Origin: Przewalskia tangutica
Taxonomy: Eukaryota > Streptophyta > Magnoliopsida > Solanales > Solanaceae
Assembly: GCA_029844215.1 (NCBI GenBank)
Contig: CM056723.1
Location: 84,994,790-85,058,789 of the forward strand
Direction: 5' to 3'
DNA: 64,000 nucleotides
The position numbers and the translations under genes were made by a program. The notes under the pieces were generated by a model, which was given only the letters and a program-made list of their open reading frames with translations, ran no database searches and was not told the DNA's origin. Positions 49,441 through 61,228 of the stretch are shown here, piece after piece. Positions within the stretch are counted from its first letter, which is position 1. Each line of letters begins with the position of its first letter.

Positions 49441-50944
49441 TCACCCGGCTGGCGTAGCTACCTCAAACGGCTCTATCGACCGGCTCTATCCCGATTCTAC
49501 CGCGATAAGAGGGGACACATAGGACAAGGTAGAACCTGGATCTATCAAAGCATAAACATCACAGCCTGAAATCAGTAATGTACCTGTGACGACGTCAGGG
49601 GAAGGCTCCTGATCCTGGCGGCTGGCTAGAGAATATATGCGGTTCTGGGGACCGCTAGAACTGGAACCACCACCACGACCTCTACCGCGGCCTGCCTGTC
49701 CGTAAGTACCCTGCCCTCCGGGGCGCATAACCACAGAAGGAGAAGACCCGGCCAATCGATCCGTCGGTGTCTTTGTACCACCCATCTTGCCTCTGAGCGG
49801 ACAATCTCTCGTCAACTGGCCCAGCTGGCCACAAGAGTAACAACCTCCTGTAGGAACACGACACTTGCCTGGGTGAGATCTACCTCATAGAGCACACCGA
49901 GATGTGGGTGGTCTCGATCGGCGGTCTCGCCTCGCGAAACCCGAAGACACGGAGCCACGACCGCTCTGGTGACCACTGGCGATCGGACCTCCCGCGGAAA
50001 ACGTGTGAGCACTCTGTCTTTGGTGGAAAGTTGACCTAGTCTGCTGCTGAGGCTGTCCGCCTCGATAACTGCCCTGAGACCCTGATGTCCTGGCCCTCTT
50101 GGGCTGGCCTGCGTCAATCTGGTCCTCCCTCTCTCTATCCTCTATCCCTTGTGCATAGGCCTGCATCCTAGCGATATCCATACCGGGCTGAAGAGCCACC
50201 CCAGCATCTTTGTAATCATATAACGGTCTAGCCCGTCACATAACGATGAACTCTATCCGCCATGCTAGCTCTGATAGTATCGCGTGCTCGCCAAGGAGTC
50301 AAACTCAAGCTATACTCACAGCGGTCCTCGTTCTGCCTCAAGGTCAAGAATCTGTCTACCCGGGCTCTCCTCATCTCGGGAGGCAAAAAGTGATCCATGA
50401 AAGCCTCTGTAAACTCCTCCCAAACAGCTGGAAGAGCATCATCACCTCTCGAAAGCAACCACGACTCAAACCAGTTCAGTATGATTCGCGCGGCCGGTAG
50501 GAAGGCTAGTGTAACAGACTCTGTCTCTGAAGCCCTAAGAACCTGCATGGTCCGTTGTAGCTGCCGAATGAACTCCTGCGGATCCTCATCAGACCTCGAA
50601 CCATAAAACTCAGGTGGATGACATCCCAGAAAATCCCTAATCGACAAGTATCGGCTCTGGGTGGGTTGCTGCTCACTGTCGTATTTGCCGGCTACTATAC
50701 TGGTCAACAACCGAATATGTTCCCCGTAGTCTCTATACTCGGCGGTGGTGTGGGCGGAGGCTCTGCAGGAACCTCTGGAGCTACTGCCGCTCTCGGCTCC
50801 TCTAAACTGCAGGCGTGGCTGAACTCGCCGACCCGCCTACCACCTCAGGCATAGTCTGTGCCTGAGCCCGTGTAACCCTCTGAGTACCGCTAGCGACTCT
50901 GCCGCCGCTTGCCTTGCCGGGCTCGTCGCCTTCCATGGAGGCAT
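49440..50944 (-). pseudogene. Element D gag and protease
   Basis: The gag start codon complement is at 50942-50944 (MASMEGDEPGKASGGRVASG). LSIRDFLGCHPPEFYGSRSD and EDPQEFIRQLQRTM are the capsid core at 50500-50640; MALQPGMDIARMQAYAQG follows at about 50150-50199. One zinc knuckle remains as CYSCGQLGQLTRDC with Gln where His is usual (about 49800-49850). The protease shows DVYALIDPGSTLSYV at about 49510-49560 with the DPGS active-site motif. Frames shift at several points. Confidence 0.8.
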
Positions 50945-51134
50945 AACTGTTTCATAAGAAGAGGTCAGAGAGGATTCAACCTAATAAGACAACTCTATTG
51001 CACGATCTCAGAGAGAGAAGAATGGAAACCAATCCTAAATGTCCTGCGACCTCACGATTATAGATGTGGTGCCTGACACCGATAATCAAGACTACTGCAG
51101 ACACGATGCGTAGACACTTTCCGAGGACTAAGCG

Positions 51135-51149
51135 TTTTGATACCACTTT
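51135..51149 (-). other. Primer-binding site of element D
   Basis: The minus strand reads TGGTATCAAAACGCT near the LTR edge at 51150. It matches the initiator tRNA-Met site in its first eight bases. Confidence 0.7.
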
Positions 51150-53663
51150 TGTCACGACCCGACCGGGCGCGGCGGTGCCTACACAGGCACCTGTTGAGTA
51201 TACATCGAGAGAATAGCAGCGGAACATACACAACATATACGGGTGTAACAATATAACAACACGAGGCTAGCCGTCAGGCCGCTTCATAATATAAACAAAG
51301 TCAAAAGTACAACTTTACAACTCGGTTCTTACGGTCCAACCACATATGTGAATACGGACCTCAGGAATAACAAGCGTGGCGGGGCGGGGCCCGCCATACC
51401 ACGAATGTACATAATCTACAACATCGGGAAAGAGCGCGCAAAAGAAAGACAAGCCTCCGGAGAATGGAGCTTAGGCGTCGATAAGTGATCCTAGAGTGTG
51501 GATCCGCACCTTACCACTTTCTGCGGCATGAACGCAGCCAGGAAGGAGGTCGATTACCTGATATGTACTAAGTATGTAAAGCGGAAAATCGTAATTACAA
51601 CATAAGTTTAAAAGAAAGCCGGAGACATGTATGATAACAAAATTACAGTACACAGTGCCTTACTAACAATGAGAGTAACAATAGGTGTATACTTACAACA
51701 AAAAAAAAAGGATTGGAATCCTACTCCTGGGACTATTTCACCCGCATAGGTCCAGTGGACCTGCGTGAGGTATTCCTCGCATGGGACTATTTCACCCGCA
51801 TAAGCCCTTACGGACTCGCATGAGGTATTCCTCGCATAGGCTGGACCCGCCCGCATGGGACGATTTCACCCGCATAAGCCCTTACGGACTCGCATGAGGT
51901 ATTCCTCTCATCGTGGTTAGCAAATCCACGGAAATATACTATGCCACAATCCCGGGGAATGACCATGGCGAATAATATATCACTAGCCCAAATCCGGCTA
52001 TCACACACAACATAAGCTCTATCGGCTTATCATACAATAAATAAGCAAGTTAAGAAATCCCCTAACTTCTTAATATTCTTGTTCATATACACTCTCATTT
52101 TACTTTACTTAAGGCACTAACATGTCTTTATGAAAATCCGGGAATTAACCCAAAGTACTACGTACTTCTATTCTTTTAAAATGACTCATTTCATTATAAA
52201 ACTTCCAAGATACTAATAGCCGTAGTATCAAGTGACAATTTCTTTTCAAGACAGGTCACAATACTTTTTAGAAATAAACTATGGCTTCTAAATCAAGTGA
52301 CTCGTGTCTTATAAAACCTTAGGCAATTGATGCCTTAAAATCGAATTGCCTTTCATTAAATCAAGTCATTTATCTTTCCATAAAGTCAATATAACCAACT
52401 CCCCATAAAGTCGTTATATTCACTTTATACCTTAGTCATGTACAATTTCCTATCCAAGGGACTTATACGTTTTTAAAACGACACAAGTATTACATACTTT
52501 AAAATTCTTCAAGTCCCTTATCTTTAACAAGACTTAAGACATCTTTAATATTCTCAAAGAAGTGAGTTAATCTCCTAACTCACCCGACTTGGCATTTCAT
52601 AAAACAAGTAAAGAATGTCAAAGTCTCGTACGTCTACCGTACTATATACGTGAAACTAGTCATGCTCAAAGGATAGGAAAAGTTCTACATACCTTGTCGG
52701 GTCAAACCACTTGCCAAGTACAAAGTCCCGCCCGTACTATGTCAACCTATAATATTCACAATACGTCTATTAAAGCCTTACTTAAAACGTAGAATATTAT
52801 AAGTGTTAAGTCTCTAATTTCTACGGAAAATCGGACAGCTTGTATTTACTCACTTTGCCACTTTTTTCAAGGCCGAAAATACAATAACCAAACAGCCCCA
52901 ATTGGCTCACAATTATATAGAAGGTAGTCCAATACAAATTAATAACTAAACAACCCCAATTGGCTCACAATTATATAGAAGGTAGTCCAATGCAAATGAC
53001 TAACTAAACAGCCCCAATTGGCTCACAATTATATAGAAGGTAATCCAATACAAATGAATAACCAAACAATACAAACTACAAGTCCAAATTCGGCCACCTT
53101 GAGTTCAACAATACCAATTCTATCCAATTTCCATTTCAATCCAAATTGGTAGCATAAAATGATATCAAGTCGCATTTGGTTATAACTACCATAATCTTCA
53201 AGTCAATAACATGCGACAATTCTAACAACGATTAAATTGTAATTCAACTTAGTAATGGCTTACATTACATTTCGGATTTCCAAGGCTATAATCAATCCAT
53301 AATCCTTATAACTTCAATATAACAATTTCATGCTCGCAACATACAAAGCTAACAACAACAATATAAGTAATCTTGTAATACTTTCAAAGAACAAGATTAT
53401 ACCTCAAAGATTCTTAATCCAACTCCAATCCGAAGTCGCTCCTTAGTAGTTTAGAGACTCTCCAAGACACCTCAATCCGCTTGTTGAGACCCTTAGAACA
53501 ATACCAACAATTATCCTTCAAAACTCCAACGAAACCTAGAAAGACCCTTAGGTTTTCGTTTTGCGACTAACCCGTAAACTACCTTTTTCCAAGACTTTTC
53601 TATTGAGATGTGTTTACAATACACCTAAGAACCTTGGTTTAAAGTGGGGAGTTGAATGAACAA
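51150..53663 (-). repeat. 5' LTR of element D (right copy), broken at 53663
   Basis: It matches 43143-45660 of the left copy. The last 455 bp or so are missing; LTR E takes their place. It includes the 58-bp repeat array and GACTATTTCACCCGCAT words at 51728-51912. Confidence 0.88.
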
Positions 53664-56260
53664 TGTTATACCCCGTATTTTCCAGAGTATGTACGTAAGG
53701 ACGTACGTAGAAAAGTTTGTGCCTTAAAGTGCTTGGCCGAAATTATTTTTGTTCACAACACCCGATTAGAGTCGTTTTTCGATGAAACGTTTTACATAAC
53801 TTGCGAAGGGAAAATTCCGGCTATGTCATTTCTAATTTTTGCGGATTTTTTCGAGAGACGAAACATTTTGGACCAACAAGAGGGCGACACTTGTCACCCT
53901 CTAGTTGGTGGGAGTGGGCGGTAAAGCATGGGACGATTTGGGTTGGCTTTTGTCAAGTAGTAGGTAGGATATTTTGGTGGTAGATGGATAAGGTGCACTT
54001 GGCATGATCTTGGCCCTACACTTGCCTTGCACTTGGCATGATCTTGGCCATTGGTTGACCTTTGCTAGACCTATAAATACCCCCCCCCCCCCCCTTTGAA
54101 GACTTCTTCATCCATTCTACAAATTCCAAGTCTTGAAATCTTCCCTCCCTCCTTGTTGGTTTCGTCCCACCCTCCCCCTTTGTGAGGCCTTGTGGCCGAG
54201 AGCTTTCCCCCCTTGGACGAGAGTACCCCCCCCCTAGTGGGGTAGGCCGAGGTATACACCCTTGTGGTGTTGTCTCGTATAAATACCCCCCCTCTTGGTA
54301 GAAATACTCTCAAAAGTATTGTTATAATGCCCAAATTACCTTAGTCGTATACCTTGTAGTATTCTAAGGTTATACCTATACGAAAAGCCCCGTAATACTA
54401 TTATACTTCCCGTCAGTCACCAAACCGAAACCCTAAGGAAAATCTCCATGGTTAGTTGGAGTAGTATGTAGAAGTTGGTTAGAACTTCTAAGGGTAGTTT
54501 GGAGCGGGTTGGAGCGCACGGAGTTGGAGCTAAACGTTGCCCAGGATCGACTTTATACTTGGATAATTATGGGCTTATCGAGGTAAATATCTTGTCCCTC
54601 TATTGTAATTGGAAATTACATGATTGTTAGACTATATAGTTGAAGTATACTATATATAGAACTGAACGTTGTTATCGGCAATGTCTTTGGACTTAAGCCT
54701 GAATAATACTTACGGCAATGTCTTGCGACTTAAGCCTGAATGTAAAGAAGAGTACTGAACTGTAATTACATAGGACTGTATTACAGTAGACTTGTGTAGC
54801 TTTTCTGTGAGGTAGAATTGTGCATTTCCGGATTAGACGTATAACCCCCGTTGGCTTGGTAGCGGCCAGATAGAGAGGAGATTTACGCATTTGCGGGGAG
54901 GGGAGGTCTTCGAATTTTCGTAGAATGTTCTCTGAAGAGACCTAAATGTTAATAAGCGCCTTGTGGCCTTATAGGTTGAAATCGCGTGTGGCGCGATCTA
55001 CTTGGCTTAAGGAGTAGCCGCGGTTGGAAGTACTTGAGCGTTTTGCTATTAGTCGATACTCTTCTCTAGTTATGTGAACCTCTTCCTATCTCTTCTAGCA
55101 TGGTATGTGTGTTACTATGTAGTACGATAGACGCATGTGTTAAATGTATTTGATTGGTCTAAAACATAAAGTGTTATAACGGCTTTATGGGAAGTTGGTT
55201 ATATGAGCTTTATGTAGGTAAGAAAATACTTGTGGTTTTAAAAAGGGTAACTGATTTGAACTATAACTGGCTGGTTATGTAATAATAAAGAACTTGAAGT
55301 ATTTCAAAAGATTTTGAATCATTTTGAAAGAAGAAGTATCTGAGTGCATGAAAACTTAAGAGTTATACTAGCTTTATGGGAAGTTAGGTATAACGGCTTA
55401 AGAATGTTTCTTGATTTGGAAATCGAGAATGTGTATCGACAAACCATCGGCGTTAATAAAAGGAAATATTTTGTGATTAAGTATTATTAAAACGGAGAAA
55501 CTTCCATCTGCATAGAGGCTAAGATGAGACAAAATGATATTTCCTAGATCATGGCTGCTGTAATAAGATTGTTATAAACAAGAATATCCTACTCACATAT
55601 AAGGCTTATGTTTTCTCAGATGGTTTAAAAGAGAATTATATTCTTAAATGAATAAGACTATGAACTACGAAACCTTTCTAAAATAAGAACCGTGAACATT
55701 TGAAATTAGGCAAACTTGGACGTTTGGAAAATAATGTTGTTACTTGATTTTACAAAGGTAAGTGTTTTGATTTACTTCAAAAGATAATCACTCTATTTTC
55801 ATATACTACGGGTATTGTGTGACTTTTGTAAACGTAACGTATCTTTTAAAAGATAATGTATGAAGTACTTTGGAAATAGATACCCGATCTTGTTAATCAT
55901 ATATTAGAATGTACCTTGTGTGTATAACTTGATTGTGTTGGTTTGTGATAGCCTTGTAATACTTTCTTGTTGATTTGATAAGTAAACATGCTAGGATGCT
56001 ACGTGTGTTAGTATCTTGTGATGGTTGTGTAAAGGGGTTTTCCCTTCGACTGCGCTTAAGTTGTTTGACTATCAGCCGTTATGTTGGTATTGTACCACTC
56101 ACCTTGACTTGTCTCCGGAGGTTAAGCTGCCCTCCGATGCGGGGTAGACTCGGTGATGCAGGACCATGATTCGAGAATACCTCATGCGGGTCCTGGGGAC
56201 CTATGCGGAGCTACGAGAGTTCCAGGTTAGTTTGCGGCCTTTATGGTCATGCGGTCGTTG
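53664..56260 (+). repeat. LTR E, plus strand, 3' end missing
   Basis: It starts TGTTATACCCCGTATTTTCC right after AACAA in LTR D. TATAAATA at 54072-54079 is followed by a run of 15 C. It follows the LTR of element A closely up to GAGAGTTCCAGG, then stops near 56260, where minus-strand pol begins. About a quarter of a full LTR is missing. Confidence 0.8.
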
Positions 56261-57510
56261 TGGCGCTGAGATCGAAGCGAACTTCTCCAGAAATCTTTGG
56301 TAATAACCCGCAAGCCCTAAGAAACTACGTACCTCAGTCGGTGTAGTAGGTCTAGGCCAAGTCTTTACTGCCTCTATCTTTGCCGTATCGACCCGAATAC
56401 CATAGGCCCCGATAATGTGCCCCAAGAATGCCACTGAGGCCAACCAAAACTCACACTTGGAGAACTTGGCATACAACTGCCGGCTCCGGAGGACTCCAAG
56501 TACGGTCCTCAAATGATCTGCATGCTCCTGCTCTGTATGAGAATAAACCAGGATGTCATCAATGAATACTATAACAAACGTATCCAGAAATGGCTAGAAA
56601 ACCCGGTTCATCAAATTCATGAATACCGCTGGAGCATTAGTCAACCCGAAAGACATCACCCTGAACTCATAATGCCCGTACCGGGTCCTGAATGCAGTCT
56701 TCAGGATATCTGCCTCCCTAACTCGTACCTGATGATAACTGGATCGCAGGTCTATCTTGGAAAAATACTTTGCACCCTGCAACTGATCAAACAAATCATC
56801 AATCCTGGGGAGGGGGTACCTATTCTTGATGGTTATCTTGTTCAGCTGCCTGTAGTCAATACACAAACGCAGCGTCCCATCATTCTTCTTCACAAACAAT
56901 ACCAGCGCTCCCCAAGGTGAAGTACTAGGCCTAATAAAGTCTTTCTCCAGCAAGTCTTTCAACTGGTCCTTCAACTATTCAACTCAGCAGGTGTCATTCT
57001 GTACGGCGGAATAGATATAGGCCGAGTATCTGGAAGAACATCAATACAGAACTCTATCTCCCTCTCTGGAGAAATACATGGGAGATCATCTGGGAATTCT
57101 CTAACAACCGGAGCTGACTGAAGAACTGGCACCTCAGCCTCTGTATCGAACACCCGAACAAGATGATAAATATACCCTTTCTGAACCATCTTCCTATCCT
57201 TGAGGTAAGAAATAAACCTTCCCCTCGGCGACGCTGTGTTCCCTTTCCACTCAATAACCGGCTCACCGGGAAACTGGAATCGGACCAATCTGTCTCTACA
57301 GTCAATATTGGCATAACAAGAAGTCAACCAGTCCATACCCATAATGACATCAAAATCTGTCATCTCCAACTCTATCAAGTCTGCTAGGGTCTGACGACTG
57401 TATATGAACACCGGGCAGTTTTATACACCCGCTCAGCTACTACCGAATCACCCACTGGCGTAGCTACCTCAAACGGTTCTATCGACACATGTTCTATTCC
57501 TATTCTACCT
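56261..57510 (-). pseudogene. Reverse transcriptase, probably 5' half of element C pol
   Basis: Two long frames (56971-57411 and 56594-56974) and a third (56201-56512) cover the domain with few breaks: FDVIMGMDWLTSCYANIDCR, REIEFCIDVLPDTRPISIPP, KNDGTLRLCIDYRQLNKITI, YPLPRIDDLFDQL, KIDLRSSYHQVRVREADILK, FGLTNAPAVFMNLMNRVF, and VIVFIDDILVYS at about 56540-56580 with the FIDD catalytic Asp pair. It ends at KFASISAP (56261). About 300 bp of pol that should link it to 43142 are missing. This is the best-preserved polymerase in the window. Confidence 0.85.
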
Positions 57511-58807
57511 ATAATAAAAGGGGAAATATATAGGACAAGGTCGAACCTGGATCTATCAAAGCATAAACGTCACAGCATGAAATCAATAGTATACCTGTGA
57601 CGACATCCGGCGAGGCCTCCTGGTCATGTCTACTGGCTAAGGCATATATGCGGTTCGGAGGACCGCTAGAACTAGGACCCCTGCCACGACCTCTGCCGCG
57701 GCCTGCTGGCCCGTAACCACCCTGCCCTCCACGGCACATAACCACAGAAGATGAAGACCCAACAACTGAATCTCTAGGCTGAGTCATGCTACCCGTGCCG
57801 CCTCTAGTCGGACAATCCCTATTCATGTGGCCCTGCTGACCGTAAGAAAAACAAGCTCCTGAAGAAGTACGACACTCTCCACGATGGGACCTACCATATC
57901 GAACACACCGAGTTAAAGGTGGCCTCATCTGGCTTGTACCCCTGCTCCCCTGGAAACTCGAAGCCTTGGAGCCCTGATCCGCTCTCGAATAACTCATTGA
58001 TCAAGTATGCGCGGAAGGCGGAAAGGAGCACTCTGTCTGGTGAGATCTGAGACCTAGCTGCTGCAGGCTGTCATCCGAAAGTTACCCATATACCTGCCGT
58101 CTGGCCTCTTGGGTGATCTCCACGGCCTCTATGTTGATCCTCGACTCCCTGTGCATAAGCCTGAATATGGGCAATGTCCATGCCCGGCTGAAGAGCTACA
58201 ACCATGCACCCGTCAATAAGATAAGGATCTAGTCCTACCACATAGCGATGAACTCTATCCGCCATGTCAGCCACAATAGTAAGTGCATACCTATCCAATG
58301 AGTCGAACTCTAGGCTATACTCCCTGATAGTCCTGCCACCCTGCCGCAATGTCAGAAACCTATCACCCCGGGCTCTCCTCATCTCAGGAGGTAAGAAGTG
58401 ATCTATGAAGGCCTCTGTGAACTCGTCCCAAACAGTTGGAGGAGAATCTACGCCCCTGGACAGTTCCCACGACTCAAACCAGTTTACTGCAACATCGTGT
58501 AACCGGTAAGAAACTAGTACAACTGACTCGGCCTCCGAGTCCCTAATCACCCGCATAGTCCGCTGCATATGCCTAATGAACTTCTGAGGATCATCCTCAG
58601 GTCTCGACCTATAGAACTCCGGCGGATTGCAACCCATAAAATCTCTAACCCTAAAACTATCTGCTCTAAGGTTGGCTACCGGCTCCTGTCTGTGCTGCCC
58701 AGCTACTATCCTAGCCAGCAACCGGACTGTCTCTATGTGGTCTCTATCCTCTTCCCCTGGCTGAGGAACCAAAGGCTCAGGTATCAGAACCTCTGGAGCT
58801 GCAGCTG
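57510..58807 (-). pseudogene. gag and protease, probably element C
   Basis: The frame 58071-58772 encodes the capsid: FRVRDFMGCNPPEFYRSRPE, FIRHMQRTMRVIRDSEAESV, VNWFESWELSRGVDSPPTVW, FTEAFIDHFLPPEMRRARGD, MADRVHRYVVGLDPYLI and QPGMDIAHIQAYAQG. A frameshift lies near 58000-58070. The frame 57509-57997 carries two zinc-knuckle regions, CVRYGRSHRGEC and CFSYGQQGHMNRDC, in both of which the second Cys is Tyr, and the protease ALIDPGSTLSYI. The N-terminus is cut by LTR F at 58808. Confidence 0.85.
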
Positions 58808-61228
58808 TGTCACGACCCGTTCCGGGGCCCGTGACTGGTGCCTTACCGGGGCACCCAAGTAGTCATACATCAGAGTAATCAGCGGAAATATAAAGCAAGA
58901 CATGAAACATTTTATAAAATAAGACACAGTTTATGTGAGAAAACATCGTCTTTCGGCATAAATATATAAACATGGTTTAGCAGTTACATCCGACACTGTA
59001 CAACATGACTACAGACCTCTAAGGAAATATACAACTATGGCGGGACAGGGCCCCGCCATACCCTGACTGTACAAAACTATCTACTGAGGAGATCATACCC
59101 AAAAGTAGAGCCTCGGAAAAGATGGATCTCCCGACACCAACGTAGAGATCCTAAGATTGTGGATCTAGCACATGCTTGCCCTTACTGCGGCATGAGCGCG
59201 GCCCAAAGGAGGTCGATACAATTACTAAGTATATGAAATCGTAAAATACTTAAATGAAACATATCATTTTAAAAGCATTTTGCAAGTATGTATGAAACAA
59301 CGAGAAACCGCATAGTGCCGCATCACAAACAAGAGCGTGAATAGGTAAGCAGAGGTCTTTTCTAGGCTGCGAATGATCGAGCAGGCAATTGCGTAGTATC
59401 ACTATGCAAGCCTAATCACGGACTCCGTAGTCGCGTAGGCCGATCACATAGGCCGCATAGGGTATATAACCCGCATCGAGGGTAGCTACTCCTCGGCATC
59501 GCCCCGACTCGTAGTCCGCATGGCCACATAGACCGCGTGAGGTATAACCCGCACTAACTGGAACTCCGTAGCTCGCATAGGTCCCTTGGACCCGCATGAG
59601 GTATTCTCGAATCATGGTCCTGCATCGCCGAGTCTACCCCGCGACGGAGGCGACAACCCCGGTAATATGTCAAGAGGTGAGTGATGTTACACTAACCTAA
59701 CGACTTATCGTTAAACAACATAAGCACAACAAGAATACTCTTTTACACAAGCGTTACAAGACACTAACACGTAGCATTATATCATGTCTACTTATCAAAC
59801 CATCTTTTTATTCTTTTCACAATTCAATATAAGTGCATTATAAACACATAGGCAAACTGTTTCTTTTATCAATCTTAAGTGGTTATACTTAACTTCCCAT
59901 AAAGCTAGTATAACTCTTAAGCTTCTGTTTAAAAACCAATTAGTTCTCTTCTGTTAAAAATGATTCAGTATTCTTTTGAAATGCTTTCAGATCTTTATTA
60001 TTGGGCTTAAGCGTGAGGCATTCAGTAAGTGTTATTCGGGCTTAAGCGTGAGGCATTGCCGTAGTTATATTCAGCTTAACACGTATGCGTCTCACCGTAC
60101 TATATATATTGTAAAATATCATGCTTTAGGAAGAATCACATACCTTCCGTGAAAACCACCGAGTTGAATATGTCGCGCGCAGAGAGTCAGCCTATAATAG
60201 TCACATACATCTATCAAAGACTACTCTGAAGGTCATTCTAAACAGAGGGTTCACAATTCTATGGAAAGTTGGGCAGTACTTCCCTACCCGGTGAGCTATA
60301 TAAGTCTACTGTGAAAACAGTCCTATGTAAATCTGGTTTGATTATTCTTCTTTTAAACCTTCTACTGTGGTAGATTCAATTCTATTCGTGATATTCTTCT
60401 AAGTATTTAATACTTATTCTAATACTACTACAGTATGTATTCTCTAATTCAAATGGGGGTTAGGATTAGTTACCTCGGTAAGCCCAAAAATATCCTAGAT
60501 AAAGTCGCGCCTGAGCAAGGTTTAGCTCCTAAGTTGTACGCTCAGAGCTCGAGAAACCTTAGAAGTTCTTCACCACTTCGACTCAGTACTATGGTATTTT
60601 GGCTAGGGTATTTTGGGCATTATAACAATACTAGAAGACAACTTTTCTACCAAGGGAGGGGGGGTAGGTTTTGGCTAGGCTAGGGGGGTAGGCCCTCGGC
60701 CAAACTTCACAAGGGGAGGGGGGGTGTTGGACGAAAGAGCTACAAAGGGAGAGGATAGGATTTTTCAAGACTTGGAAAGATTTGTGGATGAAGAACTCTT
60801 CATCTCTAAGGGGGTATTTATAGGTCAAGAAGTGGCCAACCAATGGCCAAGATTAAGACAAGTGCAAGACAAGTGTAGGGTGAGGATTAACTATACACAA
60901 ATATCCTACCAACTCCTTGACTTGTGCACAAGGCACAAAAAACGTGCTCACCATTGTTCAAATCGTCCAAATGGACGATTTCAAGTCCATCAATTGGAGG
61001 GTGACAAGTGTCGCCCTCCCGTTGGTCCAAAATGTTTCGTCTCTCGGAAAAATCTGCAAAAATTAGAAATGGCATAGCCGGAATTTACCCTACGAAAGCT
61101 GTGGAAACGTTTCGTCGGAAAACTATTCGTTTTGTGAGTTGTGCCAAAAAAAACGTTTTGCCTAAACTTTAAGCCTAGACTTTTTATGCGTATTCCTTAC
61201 GTACATACTGGAAAATCTGGGTATAACA
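58808..61228 (-). repeat. LTR F, 3' LTR of element G, 2421 bp
   Basis: TGTCACGACCCG to GGGTATAACA, followed by TTTTCCCCTC. It enters gag after AGCTG. The minus-strand TATA box is at 60815-60822. It is shorter than the LTRs of N, so internal deletions are likely. Confidence 0.85.

Larger units (their letters stand above)
43143..53663 (-). mobile_element. Ty3/gypsy chromovirus element D, gag-pol type
   Basis: LTR 43143-46115, internal 46116-51149, LTR from 51150 broken at 53663. It splits element C pol just before LYGVHVDIYTD, after TAAGT. It has all domains of a full element (gag, protease, reverse transcriptase, RNase H, integrase, chromodomain) but no long open frame. The lineage call Tekay/Del rests on long LTRs, chromodomain and pol motifs; a phylogeny was not done. 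Confidence 0.88.

Noticed and set aside
38381..61228. Integrated plant pararetrovirus
   Set aside because: The polymerase is flanked by LTRs and purine tracts and carries integrase with a chromodomain, which pararetroviruses lack.
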